A stretch of 64,000 nucleotides of DNA from Coffea arabica (taxonomy: Eukaryota > Streptophyta > Magnoliopsida > Gentianales > Rubiaceae): positions 16,004,501 through 16,068,500 of the forward strand of contig NC_092323.1 of assembly GCF_036785885.1 (NCBI RefSeq). Direction: 5' to 3'. Below are positions 1 through 11,588 of the stretch, in pieces; within the stretch, counting starts at the first letter, position 1, and every line of letters starts with the position of its first letter. Both the position numbers and the translations under genes were made by a program. A model generated the notes under the pieces. It had not been told where the DNA came from. It saw only the letters and a list, made by a program, of their open reading frames with translations, and did no database searches.

Positions 1-112
1 CTATTACCAACCAGTTTAATCAGACCTGAATAGTTTTAACCTCCCACTTCATACGTTCGCCTCAGCCCATTTGAAAATTAAAAAACATTCCTGACCTGAA
101 TAGTATTTCTGG

Positions 113-175
113 TTTGCAACTATGTCAGCAGCATTAGGTGGTTTAATCTTTGGTTACCATATTGCAATTTCAAGT
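113..175 (+). pseudogene. Sugar-transporter-like relic (first membrane helix motif only)
   Basis: A short open stretch reads FATMSAALGGLIFGYHIAIS. This resembles the first transmembrane helix of plant monosaccharide/proton symporters of the MFS sugar family, where GGLIFGYD-IGIS is typical. A possible splice donor (GTAAGC at 174-179) follows at once. The Asp that follows GY in STP-type transporters, important for proton coupling, is His here. I see no downstream exon in the first kilobase. It may be an exon fragment, a pseudogene relic, or chance similarity. The motif is visible; the assignment is inference. Confidence 0.25.
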
Positions 176-327
176 AAGCTTTTATTGTTTTGTAGAGGTT
201 ATACAATCCTTAACAACGTACAAGAGCTAATCAACTTCTATGGTGATGGTAATTATACTTTTGACATGAACATAATTAACTCAACATTACATGCATGCAT
301 ATTTTGTGGACCTTTAATTCTATTCAA

Positions 328-804
328 GGCAAATTACACTTTTCATCCTGTGGTTTAGTGATTGTTTACATAACTCCCCTATGGTTTCAAAAGCTATACA
401 TAAGCCCCCTCATTATTTGGATTAAAGTGTCAATATGACGAAATTTGTAATCCATAATGGAATCAGCTAAAATGTCAAAAATATCCTTATGTAAAGTTGA
501 AAATTATTTATTAATCATTGGGGGGTTATGTATATATATTGAAAATCATAAAGGGGTTATATGGTTAAATATAAAATCATGTTGGGCTAGAGTGTCATAC
601 TTATTATATTTATATATTTTCGTCACTTCAGTCATTTTAGTCAAGGGTAATTTCGAAATTTTTATAAGTTCCGTTACGGATGATTATATTCGCCACATTG
701 ATACTTTAATCTAAACTATGAGAGGATTATATATAATTTTTTAAAACTATAGGAGAGTTATGTGAAAATTAGCTATACTACAGGGGATAAAGTGTAATTT
801 GTCC
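328..804. mobile_element. Foldback MITE, family A copy 1 (Mutator-like type)
   Basis: The segment begins GGCAAATTACACTTT and ends AAAGTGTAATTTGTCC, so its ends are inverted repeats. The interior is itself a long imperfect palindrome (motifs around 'cataactcccctatggttt' recur inverted near 740-790). The same sequence with the same ends recurs at 47502-47964, which has a 9-bp target duplication. No convincing target duplication flanks this copy, so it is probably older. No coding capacity. Confidence 0.7.
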
Positions 805-3800
805 TTATATTTATGGTAGAGTAATGATTAATGGTAGGAAACAGGGCTATGGATATAAATAGATGGAGATGAGCGGGTACAATTGCATAGATTAGTACAA
901 GTATTAGAAGCTTGGTAGTGTAATTATTACAAAATTTGTTCTACACAAAACCAGATTCATGAGTATATTAAAAAATATCGTAAAAGTTAGACAATTTGAG
1001 ACAAAATTCAGCTGAACCTTTCCCTGTTTCATTCCAGGGCCATGTAAAAGTAGAGAACACGAAATTGGATTGATGCTAGGATACTCATCCTATTAAGCTG
1101 ATATAAAACTTCGAAATTTTCTTTTCCCTTTGTTGGATTTTTGGCAATCAAAAGAGTTGTCAATTACTCACTCGAATGAGTTCTATTTCTACAGGTGGCT
1201 TAACTCATACCTAGTTTATTGGAAGAATTCTTCTGTCCTTCTGCATGTCGGAACGGGAAGCTGGATCATTCGGCGGCAAACCTAGACTGCAATTCCAACT
1301 CGTGGCTAATTATAGCCGATACCCACAAGTTCTTCAACCTCTAAACTTATAATATTTTTGGGGTAAGGAACCCCATTATATTGGTGCTACAAGAAACTAA
1401 AATGTAAGACGAATGGCATATTTTGGTCTATGTGTCACCAATCAAAAGGTACTTTGATTGGGAGAGGAGTAAATTCCACGTAAAGTGGCCTAATACTAAA
1501 TTATTATATCAAAGTAGAGATCCTTCATATAGGCCAAATAAATCACGGAACTTTACTACAAATTCATAGGATTACGCAGATACAAATTTGCAATTTATAT
1601 CATTCAAGCACAAATTTTGTTTATTACATATACTCCAATTATTTGTATTCAGAGTCACATAAGTGGGCTCGTGGCTCTAAATCATTCTTGTAGTATTAGG
1701 CTGAGCAAAGTTAATAACAATTATAAAGGCTCTAAAGTCCGATAATGAATCCATAAATTTTAAGCTATCATGCTTATTTTTTTTCTTTTTTTGGTTTTAG
1801 TCTCAGGCTTTAAGCCCCTAATTGGATTTTAGGTTCTAGGCCCATAAATTTGATTTGGGTTGCAAGACCCAGAATTGGATGTTGCTGAGTTCAACTTGCA
1901 AATGGTCTCTATTTTTGTGCCCCCTTGTACTCGTACACATGGGATCCTCGGTATAACTTTGCAGTGATAACTCAGTGTCATACTGTCACTTTTATATTTA
2001 TACAAAATGTTTAGTTTATTTACGTTGTCACATGCTCTTTAATTTTTTTAATAATTCAAATTGATTTGATTTAACTTAAATTTTTTTTTATCTTTACGTG
2101 ATAAGCGGGATTAGCACTGAAATTAGCATCGAACAGTGGCAACGAGGGTCCTAACTAAGTACTCATGAGTAAGAACTAATTCTTTGCTCACCCTATCTAT
2201 CTTGCAAGTCATAAATACAATACAAGTGTAGACTAGAGAATGCCCGTACACTGCACATACATTGCACGCAGTTGGAGTTATTTTTTGTAACATAGTTAAT
2301 CAAGAATAGTTGCTTTTTTCTCAAGAAAGTTCTCAAACGTTGCAAGAATGATGCTTTCTTATAATTGTTCTTCTTCGCACTACTATTTAAATTTAGGTTC
2401 CAACTATCGATTGAAATTTTTATAACCCGAAAGTTCAACAAGTTGAAAACAAATGGTATTTCTCTCCAAGAACTCAATACGTTTTAGTCAGAACTGACAT
2501 TCAAAACTTTAGGCCGATAGCGCTTGTAGCAACTGTTAACATTAGGGTGAATGGTCAGAGACAGTTGTTGAGAATGGTCTGTTCGCCGCTGCATTGGAGG
2601 TCAATATGCAATATTTCTTTCACCACATAAAAGTATATATGCTACAGGATCTTTGAAGTAGTCTATTGGTCTTTCGTCTCTTAATGAAACTAATAGAATA
2701 TCAGCCCTATCAGCTATTGTATCATCAAAATCTTTAACATTGTCTACGAAGAAATACCCATAGAGCCAGCACTCTCTTTACATTGCAAACCTGGTACTGG
2801 GGGCTCTACCTCTTTACAATATCCTCTCCAATACCTAAATAGTTGGCTTCCTTACTCATTCCACCTGATGCTATGGATAAAGTGAGTATCATGCCTCTTT
2901 GCGCCCCCAAATGGTTTGATCTCAGAAACATGATTTGCGTTGTAGCTAATATAGTGATGGGCTCAAATAAACTTCCCATGGCATCAACAAAATTTTACAC
3001 AGACTTGGCCATGAAAATAACTATATGGACCAACCAACAGCCTCGCATTAAAACTATTGCAGTTTTGATCAAATTCCTTGTGAGTAGCCAAGAATATCAT
3101 GTGGAGAATTATTAGGCAACTATTTAAGGCACATGAGTGCAGAGTTTGTCTTTTCCTTTGTATATTTTTTATTCTCCAGTTAACAGTATACAAGGTTTCT
3201 TGACCTGATTCTTAATTTCCATGTTAACACTATCAAAATGCGATGGTTACCTATTTCATGTGAAATTTGTAGCTTTGCATGCCCCTGCCTATGTAGCTGG
3301 TGAAGGTCAAAATATGTGTACGTCTAAGGCATCCAACTCCCATACTCCAACCGGATGCCCACAAACGAAACCAATAAGGCAGTAAAACGTTGAGCATGGC
3401 AAAAACATAGGTCAAGAGATCTCTACCTTAAGCATCTAATTTTCCCCCATAAATCCTGTTTTAGGGTGGAATGTTTATTACTTCTTCGACTGATATCATG
3501 ATATCTAATTTCTATCGCCTCACACACATCAGTTGATCAAGCAACCGTGATGGGTATGAAGAACAAACTTGAGTTCCATCAATTTCTTTTTTCTTTGTAA
3601 TTTTTGGATACCAAATTAAAGGCTTAATTTCATTAGCTATATGGTTTAAGACCTAAAATGGAGGGTTCTTCTCTTAGTGCCTTCCGTTGATTCCGCATAA
3701 TATAAAATCAACTTTGTGGACTTGAGAATCACACAATAGGAAAAACCAACTACATAAAATAATATTACCAGAAGGCCCCTGATTAATACTAATGATTCTG

Positions 3801-4210
3801 CTACTAAATGGTTGAAATTTGATAATCCATTAGAAATAACCTGCTAAACCATAAAATCAAAAAAATTATGTTTTACATGATATTGTTGAGATATATAAAG
3901 TGTGTAAACGTATGCATCTGATATTTCATTTGAGTACGTAACCTTGTGGGATGGTCCCCCATTCCAGGGAAAATCAAGTTTTGATGGAATTGACTCTAAG
4001 TCAACGGTCATTAGGTATGTTGATCTTCTAGCATTTGCATTTTCCAAGCTTGCAGAAACTACACGGAAAAGAGAACTGAAAGAAGTTTCTAATGAAGTAT
4101 GAACAAGTCAAAATCAATTAAAGTAGAGCCTTCTAGCTAATCTTCCTGTTAAATAGAAAATGCGTATGTGTTACTGAAACAAATTAGATACCTCTTCATT
4201 TCTCTCCCTC
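805..4210. other. Intergenic region upstream of the first lectin receptor kinase
   Basis: No gene is supported here. A stretch around 1225-1330 is more GC-rich than its surroundings and may be a foreign fragment, but I could not identify it. The minus strand around 2590-2760 is open for about 54 codons without a recognisable family. The last few hundred bases are the presumed promoter of the kinase at 4211 and contain W-box-like cores (GTCAAC near 3999-4004, GTCAAA near 4108-4113), which are common by chance. Confidence 0.4.
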
Positions 4211-6607
4211 ATGGCTAACTTGATACTCAAATTCTTGACACTTCTGATTTTGATTTATGCTGGAACTGGATACTTTGATCCAGTAAAGGGCAACAACATA
4301 ACCTTAGGTTCTAAGCTCTTCCCTCAAAATATTTCTTCATGGCTTTCACCTTCAGGCACTTTTGCATTTGGTTTCTACAAGAAAGCTGATGGATTCGCAG
4401 TGGGCATATGGCTGCAGACTAAAACTCCTGATCCAGTCGTTACATGGACTGCAAATAGAGACGATCCACCGATCCCTTCAGACGCCTATCTTGAGTTGAG
4501 CAGGGAAGGCAGGCTTCTCCTTTGGACCAAACAAAGTGTAGGAGATATTCTTTATAATCTAACAAAGCCTGCAACTTCAGCTTCTTTGCTTGATTCAGGT
4601 AATCTTGTATTCTTCAATGGAAGTAATGTTCTGTGGGAAAGCTTTGATTATCCAACAGATACCATATTAGGAGGACAGGTTGTGCCATTGGGATATACCT
4701 TTTTCTCCAGTGTATCGGCAACTGATCAGTCAAGGGGAAGGTTCATACTTGAGTTCCAGGGTGATGGAAATCTTGTGGCCTACCCGGTAAACGTTACATC
4801 GGCATCTTCTTATTCTTATTGGTCTACTAGAACTTTCGGATGGACTAATGGCAGGGAGCAACTGGTTCTCACTGAAAGAGGTCATCTATACTTGAATTTA
4901 ACGTCAAGAATTAATGACAGTGTGCATACTATAGCACAAAGCTCATATAATCAAAGCCAGCAGAAGACTGTATACAGGGCAACTTTTGATATTGATGGCA
5001 ATTTTAGGCTGTATTTGCACATCTTTGAAAGCAGCGGTAATTCGACCATGAAAATCTTGTGGTATGCATTACAGAATCTGTGTGAAGTAAAAGGTCACTG
5101 TGGTGTTAACGCCTATTGCTCATTTGATGCCAGCACAGGCAACAATTGTTTCTGCTTTCCTGGCTTCATCTACTTTGAACCTGAAAAGAAATTCTTGGGA
5201 TGCTACCGGAACTTCACATATGAAAGATTTTGTGGAAGGAAAGAAACTTCACAGCCTTACAATTACACAGTGTTAATGAACATGAGCATTGGAGGCTATT
5301 CATATGGTAAGAGTCCAGTGGCCCAGGAGGAATGTGGCCCGTCTTGCATGAATGATTGCAATTGCTGGGCTGCTCTATATAAAAGTGGTGACTGCAATAA
5401 ATACAGGCATCCAATCCTCTATGCAACCCAAGGTAAGAATCAATCAGGAATAGCTTTCATAAAACAAAGCCATAATAGTTCTCAATCCGCAGAAGCAAAT
5501 GCATTCCTTGAGCAGAGAGCAAAGAAGGTGGGTAAGCGCAAGAGGAAAATGATCCTAATTCTGGCTCCTCCTTTTGGCTTCTTATCAGTTTTGTTTACAC
5601 TGCTTGCTGTTTTCAGTTTCTTATTGTACAGAAAGAGAGCTCTTAGATATCAAAGGCTATTAGATATGGAAAATTTGGGCCTTAATAAGGAGTTCACTCT
5701 TCGATCATTTTCCTACAATGAGCTCGAGAGAGCTACTGATGGATTCAAGAGAGAGGTAGGAAGGAATTCTTATGGAAAGATCTATGAAGGAACCATATCT
5801 GAAGGTAATAGAAAAGTTTCGGTAAAAAGGCTGGAAAAATTTGATGCTGAACCAGAAGGAGAATTTACAGCAGAAATGACTGTCATGGGACGAATTCATC
5901 ATAAGAATGTTGTTCAATTGGTAGGCTTTTGCATAGAGGGTGTTAAAAAGCTTCTTGTGTATGAATTCATGACAAACAGATCGCTCGTGGATGTGATCTA
6001 TAAGGTTGATAGAAGGCCATTCTGGAAGGAAAGAATGAGACTTGCAGTGGATATAGCACAAGGGCTTCGATATTTGCACGAAGATTGTGATACACGTGTA
6101 GTTCATTGCAACATAAAGCCAAGAAACATACTGGTGGATGACAATTGGACAGCTAAAATATCGAACTTTGGGTCTGCAAAGCTTCTAGCACCTAATCAAA
6201 CAGAAAATATGGTAAAGGAAAGAGAGGAGAGAGGGTACTCAGCACCAGAATGGCACAAGACTGCCTCAATTTCAGAGAAGGTAGATGTCTATAGCTATGG
6301 ACTTGTGCTGTTGGAGACAATATGTTGCACAAGTGATCTGATTATCAATGTTGAAAGCCCAGATGAACCCTTTCCTAGTAAGGTGTATAGGTACTTTAAG
6401 ACCAAAGAACTGAGAAACCTTATTGGAGATGAAGATGTAGATATGGAGTCACTAGAGAGGATGATCAAAGTTGGATTATGTTGCATTCAGAAAGATCCTG
6501 ATTTAAGGCCTCCAATGAAAAATGTGATTCTAATGTTAGAAGGCACCCTGGATGCACCTATTCCCTTTCCTCCAACCTTCTCCCAGGCACTTGTTACTCC
6601 TACATAG
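4211..6607 (+). CDS. G-type lectin S-receptor-like kinase, predicted pseudokinase
   Basis: An intronless 798-residue type I membrane receptor. Order: signal peptide (~1-22), B-type (bulb) lectin domain (~30-155, with SWLSPSGTFAFGFY), EGF-like cysteines (~288-330, CEVKGHCGVNAYC), PAN-like cysteine module (~340-430), membrane span (447-473), kinase domain (~511-783). The frame starts at the first ATG after stops and matches its paralogues in length. The kinase keeps the beta-3 lysine (K539, VSVKRLE), the alpha-C glutamate and APEW. However, the catalytic-loop Asp is Asn (HCNIKPRN, N634), DFG is NFG (N652), and the glycine loop is GRNSYG. Both aspartates needed for phosphotransfer are therefore missing, each explicable by one G-to-A change (GAC to AAC). 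Its paralogue lies 1.1 kb downstream on the same strand. In rice, related OsLecRK genes underlie Bph3 insect resistance. A signalling or scaffold role without catalysis is inference. Confidence 0.95.
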   Translation: MANLILKFLTLLILIYAGTGYFDPVKGNNITLGSKLFPQNISSWLSPSGTFAFGFYKKADGFAVGIWLQTKTPDPVVTWTANRDDPPIPSDAYLELSREGRLLLWTKQSVGDILYNLTKPATSASLLDSGNLVFFNGSNVLWESFDYPTDTILGGQVVPLGYTFFSSVSATDQSRGRFILEFQGDGNLVAYPVNVTSASSYSYWSTRTFGWTNGREQLVLTERGHLYLNLTSRINDSVHTIAQSSYNQSQQKTVYRATFDIDGNFRLYLHIFESSGNSTMKILWYALQNLCEVKGHCGVNAYCSFDASTGNNCFCFPGFIYFEPEKKFLGCYRNFTYERFCGRKETSQPYNYTVLMNMSIGGYSYGKSPVAQEECGPSCMNDCNCWAALYKSGDCNKYRHPILYATQGKNQSGIAFIKQSHNSSQSAEANAFLEQRAKKVGKRKRKMILILAPPFGFLSVLFTLLAVFSFLLYRKRALRYQRLLDMENLGLNKEFTLRSFSYNELERATDGFKREVGRNSYGKIYEGTISEGNRKVSVKRLEKFDAEPEGEFTAEMTVMGRIHHKNVVQLVGFCIEGVKKLLVYEFMTNRSLVDVIYKVDRRPFWKERMRLAVDIAQGLRYLHEDCDTRVVHCNIKPRNILVDDNWTAKISNFGSAKLLAPNQTENMVKEREERGYSAPEWHKTASISEKVDVYSYGLVLLETICCTSDLIINVESPDEPFPSKVYRYFKTKELRNLIGDEDVDMESLERMIKVGLCCIQKDPDLRPPMKNVILMLEGTLDAPIPFPPTFSQALVTPT

Positions 6608-7722
6608 CCTAAATGATACCTATCATTCAACTATGTAAAATTTGCAATCATTTACATACTTGGAATGCTGTTTTTTCCCAGTAAGTTACATACGTTTTTA
6701 TTCATTTCCTCAGCTATAGAGAGTAAAAACTTCAAATTTTGAGTTTCACCAGACTTTTTGTTCTTTTGTCCCTGTGTGTCATAGATTTCTGTAACACTGG
6801 AGATTTATCATCATGATGAGATCCATTTTGATGCATTATACATTCCTGTGGAATAATATCAATTCCTTTTTTTTCTTTTTGGTGGAGTGATGGTTGTACT
6901 TGTGATGAATATTCTCCATTTTGAAATATCAAATCAAATGCGTTTGATCAGGTCATTCTGATGAATAGGACCAATTATTACTACAAGTAATGTAATTTGA
7001 CTGAGTAATAGCACGCATGAATGATGACCCAATCTCCCATACCCTGAGCAGACTCAATTGGTGTTAGTCGAAGTCATAGGCAGGAAGCTAACTAGAAGTA
7101 TATAATCTGTACCCAACTTCACATAGCCAGTGAAATTCATCAAATCTTTATAACCAGTGTCTTTGAGATTGATGTACAGCCCTTGACAGTTTAAGAGCTA
7201 GGTGGTTGTTCAATCTTTATCACAATATTATTGACTTGTTGTGGCGACCTCTTAGGACGCGGATTGGAACCCAATTTACAAAATCATAAAAAGATATATA
7301 AGCTGTAAGATACAATTTTTAATTTCAATTTATAGTATTTAAAATCAAACGTCATGCAACAGTGCTGCTGCAAGGTACTCGGAAGTTTCAGATGTACTAT
7401 CATGCTAAGTAACCTCGTTGATTAATCAGGCTTGAACCTATGAAAAGTTGATCTTGTCTTCTTTTGCGCGTCCTACACGGTATAGACTTTTATGGTTGTC
7501 CGTGAAAATTCAAAGACTTTGTCTTAGGAAGATTCTGTGTCCTCTCAACGAAGACTTAATGAAGTTGACTTATCCCCAAGCCGGCTGCCTATTTTTTTTT
7601 TGTTTCCCTCAGATGTAAAAGTAACCATGCTAATGAATTTCTTTATCACTACTAATCTCCTGATGCTAATACCAATTTCTGCCTCTACAAAATCCAAATA
7701 ATCCCATCTAATCTCTCCATTT
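6608..7722. other. Spacer between tandem lectin receptor kinases
   Basis: This 1.1-kb spacer holds the 3' flank of the first kinase and the presumed promoter of the second. I see no gene or clear repeat. A W-box-like core TTGACT lies at about 7565-7570, some 155 bases before the next ATG; WRKY-bound W-boxes are common in defence receptor promoters, but this is weak evidence. Confidence 0.4.
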
Positions 7723-10068
7723 ATGGCTTTTTTTATAGTCGCTGTTTATTTATCATTTTTGCTTGCAACAACCTTTGAAGCTGCTAAAGCTCAGCCTGAT
7801 GCAAATATGATAGGATTGGGTGCTACACTTTATCCTAGCAGTCAACCTTGGTACTCACCTTCCAAAAGGTTTGCATTTGGATTTTTTCCAGAAGGGAGTG
7901 GCTTTAGAGTAGGAATTCGGATAGTTGGAAGTGCCAATAATGTCACCGTGTGGACTGCCCAAAGGGATGATCCAGCTGTGTCGTCGAGCTCAAGTCTTGG
8001 TTTCATCGATGGAAAGCTTCAGTTGAAATATGAGCAAGGTCAGCTTCACACAATTGCTGATCCTTCAAAACCTGCGAGCTATGCTTCCATGCTTGACTCT
8101 GGAAATTTTGTGCTCTATGATCAATATAAAAGTATTATATGGGAGAGCTTCATATTTCCAACTGATACCATATTAGGCGGCCAGGCACTTGACCCTGGAA
8201 AAGAGTTGATCTCTAGTTTGTCTCCAATCGACCACCCGTCAGGTCGATTTCATCTGAAAATGCAGTATGATGGAAATCTTGTTGCATATCCTGCCGACTC
8301 CGCAGATGACTCGGTAGATTCCTACTGGAACACGGGGACTATGAATAACCCCAAGACTAAGCTGATTCTTACTAATGTCACCGGCAAATTATTACTGGCT
8401 GATGCTACTGGTACCTCAGTGATACAACCTGTGGCATCACCACTTTCAAGGGTAAACGGAAGTCTTTACCGTGCAACACTTGGTTATGATGGAAATTTTA
8501 GATTGTTTTCTCATAGCTTTGATGCAGAGGGAAAATCTAATATGTCGACAGAGTGGGAAGCAATTGCTGATCTCTGTGACGTGAAAGGTTTCTGTGGCTA
8601 TAACAGTTATTGCAGTAGGATTGATGGCGAACCCCAGTGCTTCTGTATGCCAGGTTACAGTTTCACAGACCTCAACGAGACAAGTGGTGGCTGTGAGAGG
8701 AACTTCACTGGGAGCAAGTGCATTTTAGGCAAGGAAGATGCCTCCCATATTAACATGACTTCTCTGAATGTAGGGTGTGATGATCGGCCTTATTTTCTAG
8801 CGCCCATGCGCGAGAAGGAAGATTGCAATCATTCCTGCTTGGAGGACTGTGATTGTGATGCAGCTATATATTCTGAACCCACTTGCTCTAAATACAAGCT
8901 TCCACTCAAGTATCTCAAGAATACAACTGGTACCGTACCATCTATTGCTTTCTTCAAGCTGTCTATTGACATTAGCAGAAGTCTGAACGGTGATACTCAG
9001 AAACAGCCGTGGTCAACTATCCTTGCTCTAAGTCTGAGCTTCGTAACATATTCCTGCATCATCCTTGCAGTCTTCACTATCTTCATCTTTAAGTTCCGTA
9101 TCTTGAAGTACAGAAAACTACTTTTTGAGACCAGAACAACTGGCTTAATGAAGGGATTCACTCTTCGAACATACACTTACAATGAGCTAAAGAAGGCTAC
9201 CAAGGGGTTCAACCAGGAATTAGGTAGAGGCGGATTTGGAGCAGTTCACAAAGGCACTTTTGACAAAGGCAGAAGCTTTGTGGCGGTGAAAAGATTAGAG
9301 AAGGTGGTCGAAGAGGGTGAAAGAGAGTTCCGAGCTGAAATGAGGGTAATTGGCAGAACTCGACACAGGAATTTGGTCCGCTTGCTTGGATACTGTATTG
9401 AGGGATCGAAGAGGCTTTTGGTTTACGAATATATGAGCAATGGTTCCCTCGCTGATCTTCTCTTCAAAGGACAATGGCGTCCGAATTGGGATGATAGAGT
9501 TCGGATTGCACTAGACGTTGCCAGAGGCATACTCTATCTCCACGAGGAGTGCGAGTCTGCAATAATTCATTGTGACATAAAGCCTCAGAACATCTTACTT
9601 GACGAATCTTGGAGGGCAAAAATCTCAGATTTTGGTATAGCTAAATTACTAATGCCGGAACAAACGAGAACAAACACTCATGCCAGGGGGACAAGAGGGT
9701 ATATCGCACCAGAATGGTTCAAAAACGTTCCCATATCCGTGAAGGTGGACATTTACAGCTTTGGAATAGTTCTACTGGAAATTGTTTGCTGCAGAAAGAA
9801 CTTGGCATACAACCTGTCAAGGCCGGAAGAAACCCTGCTGCCTGCCTGGGCTTATAAGTGCTTTGAGGCCAACGAGCTGGGCAAACTCATCAGAGGCGAA
9901 GAGGTAGACAGGAGGACCTTTGAGAGAATGGTTACAGTTGCATTATGGTGTATTCAGGATGAACCGGCTCTTCGATTTCCAATGAAGACGGTGATGATGA
10001 TGCTGGAGGGGATCATTGATGTACCTATTCCACCATGTCCATCGGATGAATTCAGCGTCCATTACTAA
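7723..10068 (+). CDS. G-type lectin S-receptor-like Ser/Thr kinase, catalytically complete
   Basis: An intronless 781-residue receptor kinase of the LECRK/RLK1 type found at the plasma membrane. Signal peptide ~1-24, B-lectin domain ~30-155 (WYSPSKRFAFGFF), EGF-like region ~283-318 (CDVKGFCGYNSYC), PAN-like cysteines ~335-415, membrane span ~431-455, kinase ~497-765. All kinase landmarks are intact: GRGGFG loop (from G501), K523 in VAVKRLE, HCDIKPQN with D618, DFG with D636, and APEW. The ATG at 7723 is followed directly by a good signal peptide. It is tandem to the catalytically defective paralogue at 4211-6607 and shares more detail with it (juxtamembrane FTLRxxxYNEL) than with the two minus-strand members. 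The ligand is unknown; the relatives studied act in defence. Confidence 0.96.
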   Translation: MAFFIVAVYLSFLLATTFEAAKAQPDANMIGLGATLYPSSQPWYSPSKRFAFGFFPEGSGFRVGIRIVGSANNVTVWTAQRDDPAVSSSSSLGFIDGKLQLKYEQGQLHTIADPSKPASYASMLDSGNFVLYDQYKSIIWESFIFPTDTILGGQALDPGKELISSLSPIDHPSGRFHLKMQYDGNLVAYPADSADDSVDSYWNTGTMNNPKTKLILTNVTGKLLLADATGTSVIQPVASPLSRVNGSLYRATLGYDGNFRLFSHSFDAEGKSNMSTEWEAIADLCDVKGFCGYNSYCSRIDGEPQCFCMPGYSFTDLNETSGGCERNFTGSKCILGKEDASHINMTSLNVGCDDRPYFLAPMREKEDCNHSCLEDCDCDAAIYSEPTCSKYKLPLKYLKNTTGTVPSIAFFKLSIDISRSLNGDTQKQPWSTILALSLSFVTYSCIILAVFTIFIFKFRILKYRKLLFETRTTGLMKGFTLRTYTYNELKKATKGFNQELGRGGFGAVHKGTFDKGRSFVAVKRLEKVVEEGEREFRAEMRVIGRTRHRNLVRLLGYCIEGSKRLLVYEYMSNGSLADLLFKGQWRPNWDDRVRIALDVARGILYLHEECESAIIHCDIKPQNILLDESWRAKISDFGIAKLLMPEQTRTNTHARGTRGYIAPEWFKNVPISVKVDIYSFGIVLLEIVCCRKNLAYNLSRPEETLLPAWAYKCFEANELGKLIRGEEVDRRTFERMVTVALWCIQDEPALRFPMKTVMMMLEGIIDVPIPPCPSDEFSVHY

Positions 10069-11588
10069 AATTGTTGCTATCATTTCTCATTTGGTGCATC
10101 TTTCCAATAATACATAAATGCACTAGCACTAGATCAGATGCTGCAGCAACTTCTTCCTGATATAAAGATCTTTCTGTTTGAAAAGAAGAATGTTGATCAA
10201 TAGTCAAATAATCCTTTTCAGGGTTCTGTGTATCAAATGCTTCTCTAATCGTACACATAAGATTTCAAATTTCAAGTTACTACTGCTCATCTCTCCCTTA
10301 TTCCAAATTTGCATCATTGCACTCAAACTTTTCAGATAAGAAGAATATGAACAAAAACAAATGCAGCCACGAAAGAAAATTCGTCCACCTTCATATACAT
10401 TTAAGCAAGAATGACAAACATAATGTAGCAATACATATAGAAAAGTGTAAGACTGGGGAAGCTAAAGTAGTTGAGCCATGAAACAGTTGTTTCACCATCT
10501 ATGGCGAAAGCCAAGCAGGACTCCTCAAGAAATAGTACAAATATCTAGTATACTTTTCATCCCTAAAGAGAGGTAATAGTAGTTTTATAAACCCTTATGT
10601 GTATACTAACACAGAAAATATGCATATTTACTAGTAGACTTGGCTGTGCACTTTTTGATTTTTCTTTTATGCTGTGCAGTTATCTGTTCATAGCACCACC
10701 CACAGCAACCATCAATTACAAGTAAAAATGTATTAATAATTGATTAAGAAATATTTGTGTGATTTAATTATCTTCAAGTTTTTATCATCAGTTAATACAT
10801 TTTCCCCAAGTGTTAGACATTGTTAATAATTCAATTTTCAGATAACTTCATGACCACAAAAACAACTCAATCAAAAAATAGTGTCTTTTATCACCGGTTA
10901 ATGATAACCTTTGATTGCTGATTGCCTGGTACTAATTCTTGGATTTATCTCTTGCTGGAAGTACCAAATCTATTCATTAGTAAAATAGTTGATAATTAAA
11001 AAAAATTAATATAGCACCAAATAATTTAACCCTAAAGAAGACAAAAAAAAATCTTTTTGTAGTTTGAAACCATTTTAAATAGATTTCCCTTTGTGTACTT
11101 TAAAACAAAATTTGCCTATAATTGCGATTGCTTTATTTTGTCTCATCATATTTACATCTTCATACTTTTGACTTTGTTTTTAACTTTAGATTAATATACT
11201 TTTTATTTTCTCATGGAGAGAAACTATGTTCTTTTTTTTAAAATGAATATTCTAATAGTATATTTTGAATTGGGTTTAAAATGTTACAAAATTTTGAAAA
11301 TAAGTGAATCAAGTGATATTTTTCAAATTTCACCGGTGTTGGGTGATATTATTAAAAATCTCAGAGGAGGTTTTCCAAATTATCCCTAATTATTTATTTA
11401 TTTATTCATTTATTTATTGTGAAAGGATTACCTTCTCAATTATTCGCAAGAATTTAACTTAATGAGCTATCAACTTTTGGACAAAAAAAAAAAAAAATCT
11501 CTTTTGGACCCAAAAAAAGAAAAAAAAATCTCTTTTGGACCTCTATACAGCAGCAGCAGACAGCAAGGCATTGGTAAACCCGCAGAAA
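10069..11588. other. Intergenic region with a truncated MITE end and A-rich repeats
   Basis: No gene is supported. Near 11310-11392 the sequence resembles one arm of the long-TIR MITE found at 58526-59272 (motifs gtgatatttttcaaa, ggtgatatt, aattatcccta), but I could not find its partner arm. A duplicated A-tract plus TCTCTTTTGGACC occurs at about 11480-11541, just before the UPF0235 gene. Confidence 0.35.

Noticed and set aside
1225-1330. GC-richer patch, possibly organellar or foreign
   Set aside because: I could not match it to any known gene or organelle sequence from memory, and it is too short to call.
2583-2759. Minus-strand stretch open for about 54 codons (FFVDNVKDFDDTIADRADIL...)
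   Set aside because: Looks somewhat coding-like but I recognise no family, and it has no clear start or splice context.
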